45,736 bases of DNA from Polyangiaceae bacterium (lineage in GTDB: Bacteria; Myxococcota_A; Polyangia; Polyangiales; Polyangiaceae), in the NCBI GenBank assembly GCA_022842465.1, contig JALHPN010000048.1, forward strand, positions 1-45,736. The letters run 5' to 3'. Below the pieces are notes generated by a model. The model searched no databases and was not told the DNA's origin. It saw nothing but the letters and a program-made list of their open reading frames with translations. Made by a program: the position numbers and the translations under genes. Shown here in pieces: positions 16,239 through 24,610 of this stretch (position 1 is its first letter; each line of letters starts with the position of its first letter).

Positions 16239-17804
16239 TCAGTGTATCCGAGAGCGGCGTTCGGCGAGCACGTGCAGGTACACCTCGAGGTTCGTGTAGC
16301 CGGGCACGTGCAGCATCGCGACCGACAGCGTCGAGGCGTTGCCGTCCTTCGCGTCGGCAGGGTCGAGTCCGTGCGCCTTCTCCCATGCGTCGTCGATCCC
16401 GTCGCCGTCGCCGTCCGGCGGTACGGGAGGGGGCGAGCGCGGATCGAACGGCAAGGTCAGGGCGTCGCCCTTCGGGTTCTGGTCGCTCGGCGCGGGGTCG
16501 AAGCGCCTCGCGCGGACGGGCGCGGTCAGGCGGAGATCCATGGCGTCGCGGGGGAACGCTCCCGCCGACGCGGCGACCGACGCGATCGTCGCTTCGCCCC
16601 CTTTAGAGTAGGAGACGGCGGGGAAGTCGTGCCGCGCCTTGGCGAAGAACGACGGCGCGCGCCCAGGGCCGTAGGGCAGCGATCCGTCGCGCTCGGCGAC
16701 GTCGTAGTCGTTGCAACAGTAGACGAGCTCGAGATCGCTCCGCCGCGGGAAGCGCGTGCTGCGGTTGCCTTGCAGGAAGATGCTCGACCCGTCGGCGAGC
16801 GTCTGGGGCGCCTTTGCCTCTTCGACCGTGAGCATGCCGTACGCGCGCGTCGTCGAGAGAGCGTAGACGTTGCCGACGAAGTTGATGCGCCAGTGTACGG
16901 GCCTCTTCGTCTGCGGGTTGCTCGCCGCGAGCCACATCGGTCGATGGGGATCCCAGACCACGTTGTTCGAGATCTCGAGATCCGCGGTCGTGCCGTCGCT
17001 CGAGGCGAAGTTCTCGCGCGAGAGCTCGGGCGTCCGGCCCTGGATGCGCACGAGCAGGTTACGGAGCAAGGCGATGCGCGTGAGGGGGAAGCCCCGCGCG
17101 GGATCGGAGTAGTTGACGAGGATCCCGCCGAGCTCCGCGTGGGCGCCGACCGTCTCGGCGATGATCGAGTCCTGCAGGGTCAGCTCGCTCGAGAGCGAGA
17201 TCTGGACAGCCTCGTCGGCCGCGTTCCCGATCGAGACGTGGTCGATGATGCCGCGACGCGCGCGGTGCAGGCGCAGTCCGTCGCCGCCGCCGACCGGGTG
17301 ATCGATGCCCGCCGGCCGAATCCGGAGGTGGCGCACGATGAAGTTCGACGGTGAGGCGCGCGGAAGGGCGCACCCCTCCTCCTCGCAGACGGTATCGCCC
17401 TGGATCATCAGCCCGCGCAAGGTCACGCCGCCGGGCGAGGTCTGTCCGGCGATCGTGACGTCGCCCTTCTGCAGCACGGGGACGCCGTCCACGACGCCGC
17501 TGACACGAAAGACGATCGTGCGAGGTCCTTCGACGTCGAGCGCGGCCTGGAGCGAGCCTGGCCCCGCCGCCGCGAGCGTCGTCACCTCGACGACGCGCCC
17601 GCCGCGCCCGCCGGTGGCGCCTGCGCCGAAGCCCTCGGCCCCCGGAAAGGCCACCGGAGCGGCGCCCGCGGGTGCGAGCGACGACGCTGACGTCGCGGGA
17701 GGCGCGCTCTTCTGCGGAGCTTGGGACAGGCCGGCGTCGCGCGGCCGCTTGCAACCGACGACGAGGACGACAGCGAGGACCCGAGCGGAGGCGCGGCGAC
17801 CCAT
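16239..17804 (-). CDS. Pectate-lyase-like (PL1-type beta-helix) lipoprotein
   Basis: The 521-residue product has a lipobox VVGC (Cys18) and then a Ser/Ala/Pro linker. From about residue 52 it reads FPGAEGFGAGATGGRGG, the characteristic opening of secreted pectate-lyase-like right-handed beta-helix proteins, followed by GSLQAAL, HLRIR and an IIDHVS segment (where PL1 lyases have wiDHcs). The C-terminal part has a calcium-binding-like DGDGDGIDDAWE followed by GYTNLEVYL, a common end for this class. Activity on pectin-like polysaccharide is inferred; the catalytic Arg could not be assigned with confidence. A lipid anchor would hold it on the cell surface or periplasm. It is the second gene of the long minus-strand run. 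Confidence 0.82.
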   Translation of the reverse strand: MGRRASARVLAVVLVVGCKRPRDAGLSQAPQKSAPPATSASSLAPAGAAPVAFPGAEGFGAGATGGRGGRVVEVTTLAAAGPGSLQAALDVEGPRTIVFRVSGVVDGVPVLQKGDVTIAGQTSPGGVTLRGLMIQGDTVCEEEGCALPRASPSNFIVRHLRIRPAGIDHPVGGGDGLRLHRARRGIIDHVSIGNAADEAVQISLSSELTLQDSIIAETVGAHAELGGILVNYSDPARGFPLTRIALLRNLLVRIQGRTPELSRENFASSDGTTADLEISNNVVWDPHRPMWLAASNPQTKRPVHWRINFVGNVYALSTTRAYGMLTVEEAKAPQTLADGSSIFLQGNRSTRFPRRSDLELVYCCNDYDVAERDGSLPYGPGRAPSFFAKARHDFPAVSYSKGGEATIASVAASAGAFPRDAMDLRLTAPVRARRFDPAPSDQNPKGDALTLPFDPRSPPPVPPDGDGDGIDDAWEKAHGLDPADAKDGNASTLSVAMLHVPGYTNLEVYLHVLAERRSRIH

Positions 17805-17870
17805 CGCGCCTCGGAGCGTCTCACGCGAACGGGGCGGCGTCGAGCGGGCAGACGCCGCGCCCGATGGGTC

Positions 17871-18482
17871 TCACGGAAGCTGCGTCTGAGCGCAGTTCTG
17901 ACGGCTCGGCTCGTAGCGCACGCCATGACGCGCGGGCACGCGCGCGCGCACTTCGCCGCGGTCGTGAACGGCGCCACGCATCAGATTCGCGGTGCACCAA
18001 CGGACCACGAGCTCCTCTCCCTCGCGCCACGCGCGGCCTTCCCCCTGGAGCGCCTCCGAGCCACCGAGGCGGCAGCCGAAGGTCACGTGGTCGTCGCCCC
18101 CGTAAGAGCAGCACTGCCAGAGCTCGCTCGTCACCGCGCGGAAGACGAGCACGTCGAGCCCCATCGAAGGCGCGACGAGCGACGCGCGCACGTCGTCGCT
18201 CGGGGAGCTCTTCCCGTCTACGCGCGGCTCGGCCGTCGTCCGGAACGTGACGTCGGCGGTACCCGCCGAGTCTCCGTCGACCCGCTCGTCCCCGCTTCGC
18301 GCACGCGGTGCGTCCCGACCGCAGACCTCCCCGTAGTCGTAGGGGAAAGGCTCGCCCGCTCCGGCGTCGCGCTTGACGACGAGCGAGTCTACGGAGGGCG
18401 GCGGCGCCGAGCGACCGCCGCAAGAGGTCATGACGACGAACGCGAGCCCGATCCCGACCGCACCACCCCCCATGGCTCGCAT
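17871..18482 (-). CDS. Small lipoprotein of unknown function
   Basis: A 203-residue protein with a hydrophobic signal and lipobox VMTSC (Cys21), rich in Asp, Arg and Gly afterwards. It contains a few paired Cys residues (WQCCSYGG, WCTANL). No family is recognised. ATG 18482 has a purine-rich stretch (AGGGGGAG) about 10 bases upstream; ATG 18473 is an alternative that keeps the signal. It is the first gene of the minus-strand run and lies 66 bases before the pectate-lyase-like gene. Confidence 0.65.
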   Translation of the reverse strand: MRAMGGGAVGIGLAFVVMTSCGGRSAPPPSVDSLVVKRDAGAGEPFPYDYGEVCGRDAPRARSGDERVDGDSAGTADVTFRTTAEPRVDGKSSPSDDVRASLVAPSMGLDVLVFRAVTSELWQCCSYGGDDHVTFGCRLGGSEALQGEGRAWREGEELVVRWCTANLMRGAVHDRGEVRARVPARHGVRYEPSRQNCAQTQLP

Positions 18483-18744
18483 CCTAGACCGACTCCCCCT
18501 AGGCGCCTGCTGCGACGATGAGGTTTGACCGGGGGCCCCTCCCGGGTTAGACCTCGAAACGTGAAGCCCAGGTCGGGCGGTCCCGGCGGCGATGCGGTTG
18601 ACGCAGCGTGGCGGACTGAACCCAGGCTCGGGCTCGCGGGGTGACAGAACAGGGTGCCGGACGGGTACCGTTGTCTCGGAGCGCGGCGATCAGGTCGCGG
18701 TGGGGCACACGGCCAGGGCATCCGCCGAGACAAGGGTTTTCGAC

Positions 18745-20376
18745 ATGACGTTCACGGAAGCCGCGGCCGAAGTGCTGCGCATCGCGGGCAAGCCGCTCCA
18801 CTACAAGGAAATCACGGAGCTCGCGATCGAGAAGAATCTCCTCTCCCACGTGGGCAAGAGCCCCGAAGTGACGATGGGGGCGCGGCTCGCGGCCCTCCTC
18901 AAGAAAGAGGACAAGACGAACCCGATCGTCCGGGTGAAACCCGGCGTCTTCGCGCTCCGCGAGTGGAGCGAGAAGAAGGGACGCGGCAAGAAGCACGACG
19001 AGGCGCCCGCCGAGCCGGAGGAGCACGACGTCGAGGTGAACGCCCTCGAGGTCGAGGCCGCGACCCGCGGCGCGTCCGCGGAGGCGGAGGACGACGAGCC
19101 GATCCTCGTCTCCGGCGAGGATGCCCTCCGTTCCGAGCTCGCTGCGAGCGCGGCCGAGCTCTTCGACGACGAGGACGACGACGACCAGCCGATCCTCTCC
19201 TCGCCCGGGCAGGCCACGACGGCCACCGCGGCGAACGGAGAAGCCGGCGTCCCGAGCGAGGGCGGACGCCGTCGTCGTCGGCGGCGTCGCCGCCGGGGCG
19301 GCCGTGGCGAGGCAGGTGACGAGCGCACGTCCTCCCCCCGGCTCGACGTCGTCGCCGGGACCGCGACCAACGGGGTCGAGGGCGAGGTCGTCCGCGAGCC
19401 CCGCGAAGGCCGCGAGCCCCGCGAAGCGCGTGACTCGCAAGGTGACGTCGATCGTGATTCACGCCGCGATCCGCTCGCGCCGCCGCCGCGGCCGATGATC
19501 CGCGATCGCCATCAGATCATGGCGGGCGGCGCCCCGACCGGGATCGACGTGCCGCAGGGCGAGGGCGAGGATCTGTCCGGACGCGAGCTCGCGGACGCGA
19601 CGGTGATGGTCCTCTCCGGCTTCGACCGGTCGCAGGGCCCCGTCCAGGTCCGGTCGGCCGTCGACGCGCTCATGCGCCGAGGCCGCCTGTCGGGCGACAT
19701 CGTGCTCGCCCAGGCGCAGCTCATGGCCTCGCTCCGCGCGGACAACCTCCGTCGCCAGGCGTCGGGCCAGCGCCCCCGCTTCCGCTTCGCGCAGGGCGCG
19801 GAGCGCGGCGGGCCGCGTGTTGCGCTCACGGACTGGTCGCTCAGCTCGGATCTCGTTCGTCTCGAGCTGGATGCGATCGCCGCCGTCGAGCGGTACCGCG
19901 AAGCCGCGCGTCGCACGATGCTCCGCAAGCTCCAGGAGCTCCCGGGTCACGCGCTCATCGAGCTCGTGCTGCTCGGCCTCGAGCGCGTGGGCATGACGAA
20001 CCTCCGCACGATCCGTCGCGCGGGGGCGCCGGGCGGCGAGGCTCACTTCGCCGGCGTCCACCGCACCGGCAACGACGAGATCCGCACCGCGGTCGTCGTC
20101 CGCAAGGACGGACGCGAGATCGGCCGCGAGCGCGTGAGCGATCTCCGCGGCGCGCTCCACCACTACGGCCCTGCGTCGGCGGGCTGGCTCCTCACCACGG
20201 GCCAGGTCCTCTCCGGTGCTCGCGAGGAGGCCTCCGCGCAGGCGGCGCCCCCCGTCGCGCTCTTCGACGGCATGTCCTTGTGCCGCGTCCTCGAGGAGAA
20301 CGACGTCGGCGTGGTCCGCACGCAGTTCTCGACGGCGATCCCGGACCTCGAGCTCTACGACACCCTTCGCGGGTGA
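18745..20376 (+). CDS. Double HARE-HTH protein with degenerate Mrr-type nuclease fold
   Basis: The 543-residue protein has four parts. Residues 1-75 form a clear HARE-HTH domain (FTEAAAEVLRIAGKPLHYKE ... PGVFALREW). Residues 80-270 are a disordered linker with acidic clusters, two copies of a DD(E/Q)PIL motif and ten consecutive Arg (175-184). Residues about 281-365 look like a second HARE-HTH module ending RVALTDW, parallel to the first. Residues about 393-525 match the Mrr_cat restriction-nuclease fold (RKLQELPGHALIELVLLGLE, WLLTTGQVLS, ALFDGMSLCRVLEEN), but the GDxGxD and QxK catalytic positions read GGEAHF and VRK, so cleavage is unlikely. Expected to bind DNA or chromatin-like targets in the cytosol. 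ATG 18745 is chosen since HARE begins there and aaggg lies upstream; an earlier in-frame ATG at 18592 adds low-complexity sequence. Confidence 0.82.
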   Translation: MTFTEAAAEVLRIAGKPLHYKEITELAIEKNLLSHVGKSPEVTMGARLAALLKKEDKTNPIVRVKPGVFALREWSEKKGRGKKHDEAPAEPEEHDVEVNALEVEAATRGASAEAEDDEPILVSGEDALRSELAASAAELFDDEDDDDQPILSSPGQATTATAANGEAGVPSEGGRRRRRRRRRRGGRGEAGDERTSSPRLDVVAGTATNGVEGEVVREPREGREPREARDSQGDVDRDSRRDPLAPPPRPMIRDRHQIMAGGAPTGIDVPQGEGEDLSGRELADATVMVLSGFDRSQGPVQVRSAVDALMRRGRLSGDIVLAQAQLMASLRADNLRRQASGQRPRFRFAQGAERGGPRVALTDWSLSSDLVRLELDAIAAVERYREAARRTMLRKLQELPGHALIELVLLGLERVGMTNLRTIRRAGAPGGEAHFAGVHRTGNDEIRTAVVVRKDGREIGRERVSDLRGALHHYGPASAGWLLTTGQVLSGAREEASAQAAPPVALFDGMSLCRVLEENDVGVVRTQFSTAIPDLELYDTLRG

Positions 20377-21521
20377 TGAGGCGGCCGATGCGCGCGTCCT
20401 CCCTGCTCTCGGCGGCGCTCGTCGTCACCCTCGTGACGCTCGCGTCCGCCGTGCGCGCGGAGGACGCCTCGGGAGACGCGGCCCGCGCGCTCGCGTTCTC
20501 GGTCTCCCCGGGGACGAGCGGCGGCCCGTGGACGATGAAGGTGCAGAATACAGGTGAGGCGCCGTTGCGCCTCGCCGCCGACCCGCACCTCCTCGTCCTC
20601 GAGGTGACCCCGCCGGCGGGCACCGTCCTCCCGGGCGCGCGAGCGGCGAAGGCGACGACGACGGCTCCCCTCGTCGTCACGTGCTCGCTCCCGGACGACG
20701 CGCGGCCGAAGACGGACGAGGGGCAGGAGCTCGTCGTCCCGGCGAAGCGCTCCTGGTCGACCTCGTTCGATCCCCTCCTTTATTGCTTCGATGCGCGGGC
20801 GCGCGCGGCGCTCGTGCCGGGCGCGACGGTGCGCGCGCGCTTCGGCTGGACGACGAAGGCGACGAAGACGCCGATCCCGCCGGCCCCGCCGTTCGTCGCC
20901 TCCCCGATCGGAGCCTCGGATGGCAAGCTCGCGCCGTCGAAGCTCCTCGAGGCGACGGCGTTCACGCTCACGGACGAGCAGCGTCCGCTCGCAGGGCCTC
21001 CCCCGCCCGCGTCCGGTCCGCCGGGCACCTCCCCGGAGGGCACGCCGGCCGAGGAGCAGGAGAAGGCCTCGGGCCTCGTCCTCACCTCGTCCTCTGCGGT
21101 GGACGTCGCGCGCGGCGTCGAGCTGCCCGTGACGGTCACGCTGGGGAACGAGGGCTCGCGCGCCCACGTCCTCTCGTTCCGCCCCGAGCTCATCCGCTTC
21201 CGCGTCTCGGGCCCTGCCGGGACCGTCTCGTGCGGGAGCACGGTCGAGCGCGCGTCGCCGATCAAGGAGCTCTTCGCGACGCTCGGCCCGCGCGGCCGAG
21301 CATCGCAGACGGTGCTCCTGACGGCCCAGTGCCCTCCCGACACGTTCGACAAGCCGGGCCTCTACCGGGCGACGGCGATCCTCGACACGTCGCTCGCCTC
21401 GGGGCGATCCATCGGCCTCCGCACGTTCGACGGCGTCGTCACCGCCGCGACGCCCACGCTCGTCCGCGTCCGCACGCCACGCCGTACGGGGACGACGCCT
21501 CCGCGTCCCGCCCTGGACTGA
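20376..21521 (+). CDS. Secreted protein of unknown function, coupled to the HARE-HTH gene
   Basis: The start ATG 20376 shares a base with the stop of the HARE-HTH gene (TGATG), implying translational coupling; ATG 20388 is a second possible start. The 381-residue product has a Sec signal peptide (cleavage near AVRA, residue 28, no lipobox) and two similar beta-rich halves separated by a Pro/Gly-rich linker around residues 205-230. Each half has a GAPL/GSRAHV-type strand and a segment resembling an immunoglobulin-like or BsuPI-type fold. No catalytic motif is seen. Pairing of a periplasmic protein with a cytosolic DNA-binding protein is odd. Confidence 0.72.
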   Translation: MRRPMRASSLLSAALVVTLVTLASAVRAEDASGDAARALAFSVSPGTSGGPWTMKVQNTGEAPLRLAADPHLLVLEVTPPAGTVLPGARAAKATTTAPLVVTCSLPDDARPKTDEGQELVVPAKRSWSTSFDPLLYCFDARARAALVPGATVRARFGWTTKATKTPIPPAPPFVASPIGASDGKLAPSKLLEATAFTLTDEQRPLAGPPPPASGPPGTSPEGTPAEEQEKASGLVLTSSSAVDVARGVELPVTVTLGNEGSRAHVLSFRPELIRFRVSGPAGTVSCGSTVERASPIKELFATLGPRGRASQTVLLTAQCPPDTFDKPGLYRATAILDTSLASGRSIGLRTFDGVVTAATPTLVRVRTPRRTGTTPPRPALD

Positions 21522-21540
21522 GCCGACGCGCGCGGCTCAG
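21518..21540. terminator. Palindrome spanning both convergent stop codons (possible bidirectional terminator)
   Basis: CTGAGCCG and CGGCTCAG form perfect 8-bp arms around a 7-base loop. The left arm contains the TGA of the secreted-protein gene and the right arm contains the TGA of glnS on the other strand. There is no T tract on either side, so termination is inferred from position and stem strength only. Confidence 0.4.
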
Positions 21541-23873
21541 CCGAGCTTCTGGGTCAGGAGGTCGGTGAGGATCTTGGGGTTCGCCTGCCCCTTCGACTTC
21601 TTCATCGCGAGGCCGACGAGGGCGCCGAGGACGTTCTTGTTGCCCGCCTTGTAGCGCCCGACGGCGTCCGCGTTCTCGGCGAGGACGGCGTCGACGATCG
21701 GGCCCAGGGCGTCCGCGTTCGCGATCTGCTTCATGCCCTTCGCGAGGACGATCGCGCGCGCGCCCTGGTGCGTGGCGAACATCTCCGCGAGGACGTCCTT
21801 GCCCTGCTTCGAGGAGATCGTCCCGTCGGCGAGGACCTCGGCGAGCTCGACGAGGTTCGCTCCGTCGAACGGCAGACCGGGAAGGGCGCGCGCGCGGAGC
21901 TCGCCGAGCACGTCGTTCGCGAGGAGCGTCGCGAGGACCTTGTCGAGCGACGCGCCCGCGTCCTTCGGGAGGTTCGCGATCGAGTCGAGGAAGAGCGCGT
22001 GGAGCTGCGGCTCGTTCAGCAAGGTGCGCGCGACGTCGTCCGTCAACGCGTACCTGTCCCGCAGCGCGACGGCCTCGGGCGAGAGCGGGATCGGCGGCGC
22101 CTTCTTGTCGAGAGAGGCCTTCTTCGGCTTCTCGACCTTGGGCGCCGGGGGCTCGGCCCTCGCGACCGCGCGCGCCCAGGCGTCCTTGAGCGGGGCGGTC
22201 CGGTTCAGGACGAGCGCGCCCGCCTTCGCGTCCTCGTCGACGACGAAGAACCCGACACGCTCGAGCTGGAGGCGATCCCCCGCCTTCGCGCTCGCGAGCG
22301 ACGGCTCGACGAAGGCGCTCAGGGTGGTGAGCGACTGCGGGTTCAGGTCCTCGAGGAAGTCTTTCCCGCCCTCCCCCGGCGACTCCACCTTGCAGAGGCG
22401 ATCGTAGACGCGGACCTCGGCGAGGATCGCCTGTCCCGCGCTGACCCAGTGGATCGCGCCGTCGACCTTCTTCCCGGCCGGAGCCGCGCCGCCACGGGTG
22501 GAGGCATCGTGGGTGCAACGCACCTCGACGACCTTGCCGCTCGCGTCCTTCACCAGGTCGGTGCACGTGACGATGTACGCATGACGCAGGCGCACTTCGC
22601 GTCCGGGAGAGAGGCGCTTCCACCCGCTCGGCGGCGTCTCGGCGAAGTCCTCTTCGTCGATCCAGAGCGTGCGCGAGAACGGCAGCCTCCGCCCTCCGCG
22701 CCGGGCCTCGGGCACCGAGGCGTCGGGCTCGGTGCCCTGCGGCCAGTAGGGCGCCTCGAGCTCCTCGACCTCGCCCTCGGGATAGCTCGTCACGACCAGC
22801 TTCAGGGGGCGGAGGACGCCCATGACGCGCGCGCTCTTCCGATCGAGGTCCTCGCGGACGCACGACTCGAGGAGCGCCATCTCGACCGTGGAGATGTTCT
22901 TCGCGACGCCGATCTTCGCGCAGAACTCCCGGATCGACTCCGGCGTGTACCCGCGGCGCCGCATGCCGGCGAGCGTCGGCATCCGCGGGTCGTCCCACCC
23001 GTGCACGTGCCCCTGCTCGACGAGCTGGAGGAGCTTCCTCTTGCTCATCACCGTGTACGTGAGGTTCAGCCGTGCGAACTCGTACTGCCGCGGGACGTGC
23101 GGGACCTCCGTCGCCTGGATGACCCAGTCGTAGAGCTCGCGCGCGCTCTCGAACTCGAGGGTGCACAGCGAGTGCGTGACACCCTCGAAGGAGTCCTCGA
23201 GGCAGTGCGCGTAGTCGTAGAGGGGGTAGATGCACCACGCGTCGCCCGTCCGGTAGTGGTGCGCGTGCTTGATGCGCACGAGCGGCGGATCGCGCATCTT
23301 CATGTTCGGCGACGCCATGTCGATGCGGGCGCGAAGGACCTTGGCGCCGTCCGCGAACTCGCCCTTCCGCATCCGGCGGAAGAGGTCGAGGTTCTCGTCC
23401 GTCGTGCGCTTCCGGTACGGGCTCTCCTTCCCCGCCTCGGTGATCGTGCCGCGGTAGCTCTTCGAGAACTCCTCCTCCGGCAGATCGCACACGTAGGCGC
23501 GACCGAGGGTGATGAGCTTCTCGCCGAGCTCGTAGAAGCGCTCGAAGTAGTCCGAGGCGTAATACATGTGCTCGGCCCAGTCGAAGCCGAGCCACCTCAC
23601 GTCGCGCTGGATCGCCTCGACGTACTTCACGTCCTCCGTCGTCGGATTCGTGTCGTCCATCCGGAGGTGGCAGCGGCCGCCGTTCTCGGCCGCGATCCCG
23701 AAGTCGACGCAGATCGCCTTCGCGTGGCCGATGTGGAGGAAGCCGTTCGGCTCCGGCGGGAAGCGCGTGACCACCTGGCCGCCGTTCCTCCCCGCCTGGA
23801 CGTCGGCGCGGACGATCTCGCGGAGGAAATCGGTCTTCGGGGTCTCGGGCTCGCGCCCGTCAGGTGCGGACAT
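21537..23873 (-). CDS. glnS: Glutaminyl-tRNA synthetase with C-terminal GatB/YqeY domain
   Basis: GlnRS charges tRNA(Gln) with glutamine. The class I signature is present: HIGH at 47-50 within PPEPNGFLHIGHAK, and the KMSKS equivalent as MSKRK (276-280). The synthetase and its beta-barrel anticodon part occupy residues 1-565; E. coli GlnRS is 554 residues. Here a Lys/Pro linker (575-597) leads to about 180 extra residues that match the GatB/YqeY tail domain, ending GNKNVLGALVGLAMKKSKG and NPKILTDLLTQKL. A GlnRS carrying such a tail is known from Deinococcus, where it helps tRNA binding. ATG 23873 is used; an upstream in-frame ATG at 23912 adds 13 non-conserved residues. Confidence 0.95.
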   Translation of the reverse strand: MSAPDGREPETPKTDFLREIVRADVQAGRNGGQVVTRFPPEPNGFLHIGHAKAICVDFGIAAENGGRCHLRMDDTNPTTEDVKYVEAIQRDVRWLGFDWAEHMYYASDYFERFYELGEKLITLGRAYVCDLPEEEFSKSYRGTITEAGKESPYRKRTTDENLDLFRRMRKGEFADGAKVLRARIDMASPNMKMRDPPLVRIKHAHHYRTGDAWCIYPLYDYAHCLEDSFEGVTHSLCTLEFESARELYDWVIQATEVPHVPRQYEFARLNLTYTVMSKRKLLQLVEQGHVHGWDDPRMPTLAGMRRRGYTPESIREFCAKIGVAKNISTVEMALLESCVREDLDRKSARVMGVLRPLKLVVTSYPEGEVEELEAPYWPQGTEPDASVPEARRGGRRLPFSRTLWIDEEDFAETPPSGWKRLSPGREVRLRHAYIVTCTDLVKDASGKVVEVRCTHDASTRGGAAPAGKKVDGAIHWVSAGQAILAEVRVYDRLCKVESPGEGGKDFLEDLNPQSLTTLSAFVEPSLASAKAGDRLQLERVGFFVVDEDAKAGALVLNRTAPLKDAWARAVARAEPPAPKVEKPKKASLDKKAPPIPLSPEAVALRDRYALTDDVARTLLNEPQLHALFLDSIANLPKDAGASLDKVLATLLANDVLGELRARALPGLPFDGANLVELAEVLADGTISSKQGKDVLAEMFATHQGARAIVLAKGMKQIANADALGPIVDAVLAENADAVGRYKAGNKNVLGALVGLAMKKSKGQANPKILTDLLTQKLG

Positions 23874-23933
23874 GGCAAGCGCCACGATAGGCCAAAGAGG
23901 GCTCCCGCGCACGCGCCGACGCGAGCCGGACCG

Positions 23934-24584
23934 TCACGGCCCTCCGTCGTGTGTCCCGTCGTGCGAGGCGGCGCCGGCGCCTCTGCACACCGTGCTCTCG
24001 ACCGCGCCGTGGCTGCAGTGGGGATCCGGCTCCGAGAGCGCGAGGAGGAGGTGCTGCGCGCGGCAGTTCAGGGTGTCGGCACCGAGGAACTCCTGCTCGG
24101 TGCCCTGGGGCGCCGCGCCGTCGAAGCGGATCCTCGATTCGCACGTCTCCACGCACGTCCCCTCCGCCCCGAAGGGGTTCTGCGCCGCGCCGCTCCCGGT
24201 GCACGTCTTCGCGGTCACCCGGCAGAAGCCGTCGCACGGCGACCCGCACACCGTGCCGCCGAGGATCCCGGCGCCGTTGCAGTTGCCCGCTTCGGCCTGC
24301 GCGAGGCGGCAGCGGATCGTGTTCCCGGTCGTCCCGCCGACGACGCCCGTGTCGAACATGAGGCACGCCCGGATGCACTGCTCCTCGGTCCGGAACATCC
24401 GCTTCGCGCCCTCGTTGCAGGACCCGATGACGCGCTTGCAGAGCTGGTCGCAGAGCTGATTCGGGTCCGTGACGACGGGCGGCGCGGACGACGTGGTGTC
24501 GTCGCCCGAGCATCCGAGCCAGACGATCCCGACGAGCACGGCGGCGGCGGCGGCGGAGGTGGCCCTGAGCGCTTGGGTGGTCAT
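23934..24584 (-). CDS. Cys-rich lipoprotein with tandem duplicated module
   Basis: The 216-residue product starts at ATG 24584, followed by a signal with lipobox VWLGC (Cys25). The mature part holds 16 further Cys residues arranged as two homologous modules: residues 45-113 (CDQLCKRVIGSC ... CIRAC ... IRCR ... C) and 117-200 (CDGFCRVTAKTC ... CVETC ... LNCR ... HC). Spacing between Cys residues is nearly the same in both. The CR-x-H-type end of the second copy resembles a module seen in many myxobacterial lipoproteins. Disulphide bonding outside the membrane is inferred. No function is known. It lies upstream of glnS in the same direction, 60 bases away. Confidence 0.8.
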   Translation of the reverse strand: MTTQALRATSAAAAAVLVGIVWLGCSGDDTTSSAPPVVTDPNQLCDQLCKRVIGSCNEGAKRMFRTEEQCIRACLMFDTGVVGGTTGNTIRCRLAQAEAGNCNGAGILGGTVCGSPCDGFCRVTAKTCTGSGAAQNPFGAEGTCVETCESRIRFDGAAPQGTEQEFLGADTLNCRAQHLLLALSEPDPHCSHGAVESTVCRGAGAASHDGTHDGGP

Positions 24585-24610
24585 CGGGGACGAGCTTACC
24601 AGGATGCGCG

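Noticed and set aside
18483..18744. A small structured RNA gene in the 262-base divergent gap
   Set aside because: The gap has a few short inverted repeats (CCTAG-N11-CTAGG at 18483-18503; CCGGG-N7-CCCGG at 18529-18545) but no match to SRP, 6S, RNase P or tmRNA signatures.
19267..19296. A tandem triplet repeat (CGN) as a mobile or unstable repeat
   Set aside because: The codons vary and encode a ten-Arg run inside a supported gene, so it is better read as a protein feature.
18745..20376. An active restriction endonuclease system
   Set aside because: The Mrr-like part lacks the catalytic residues and no methyltransferase or specificity gene is nearby.
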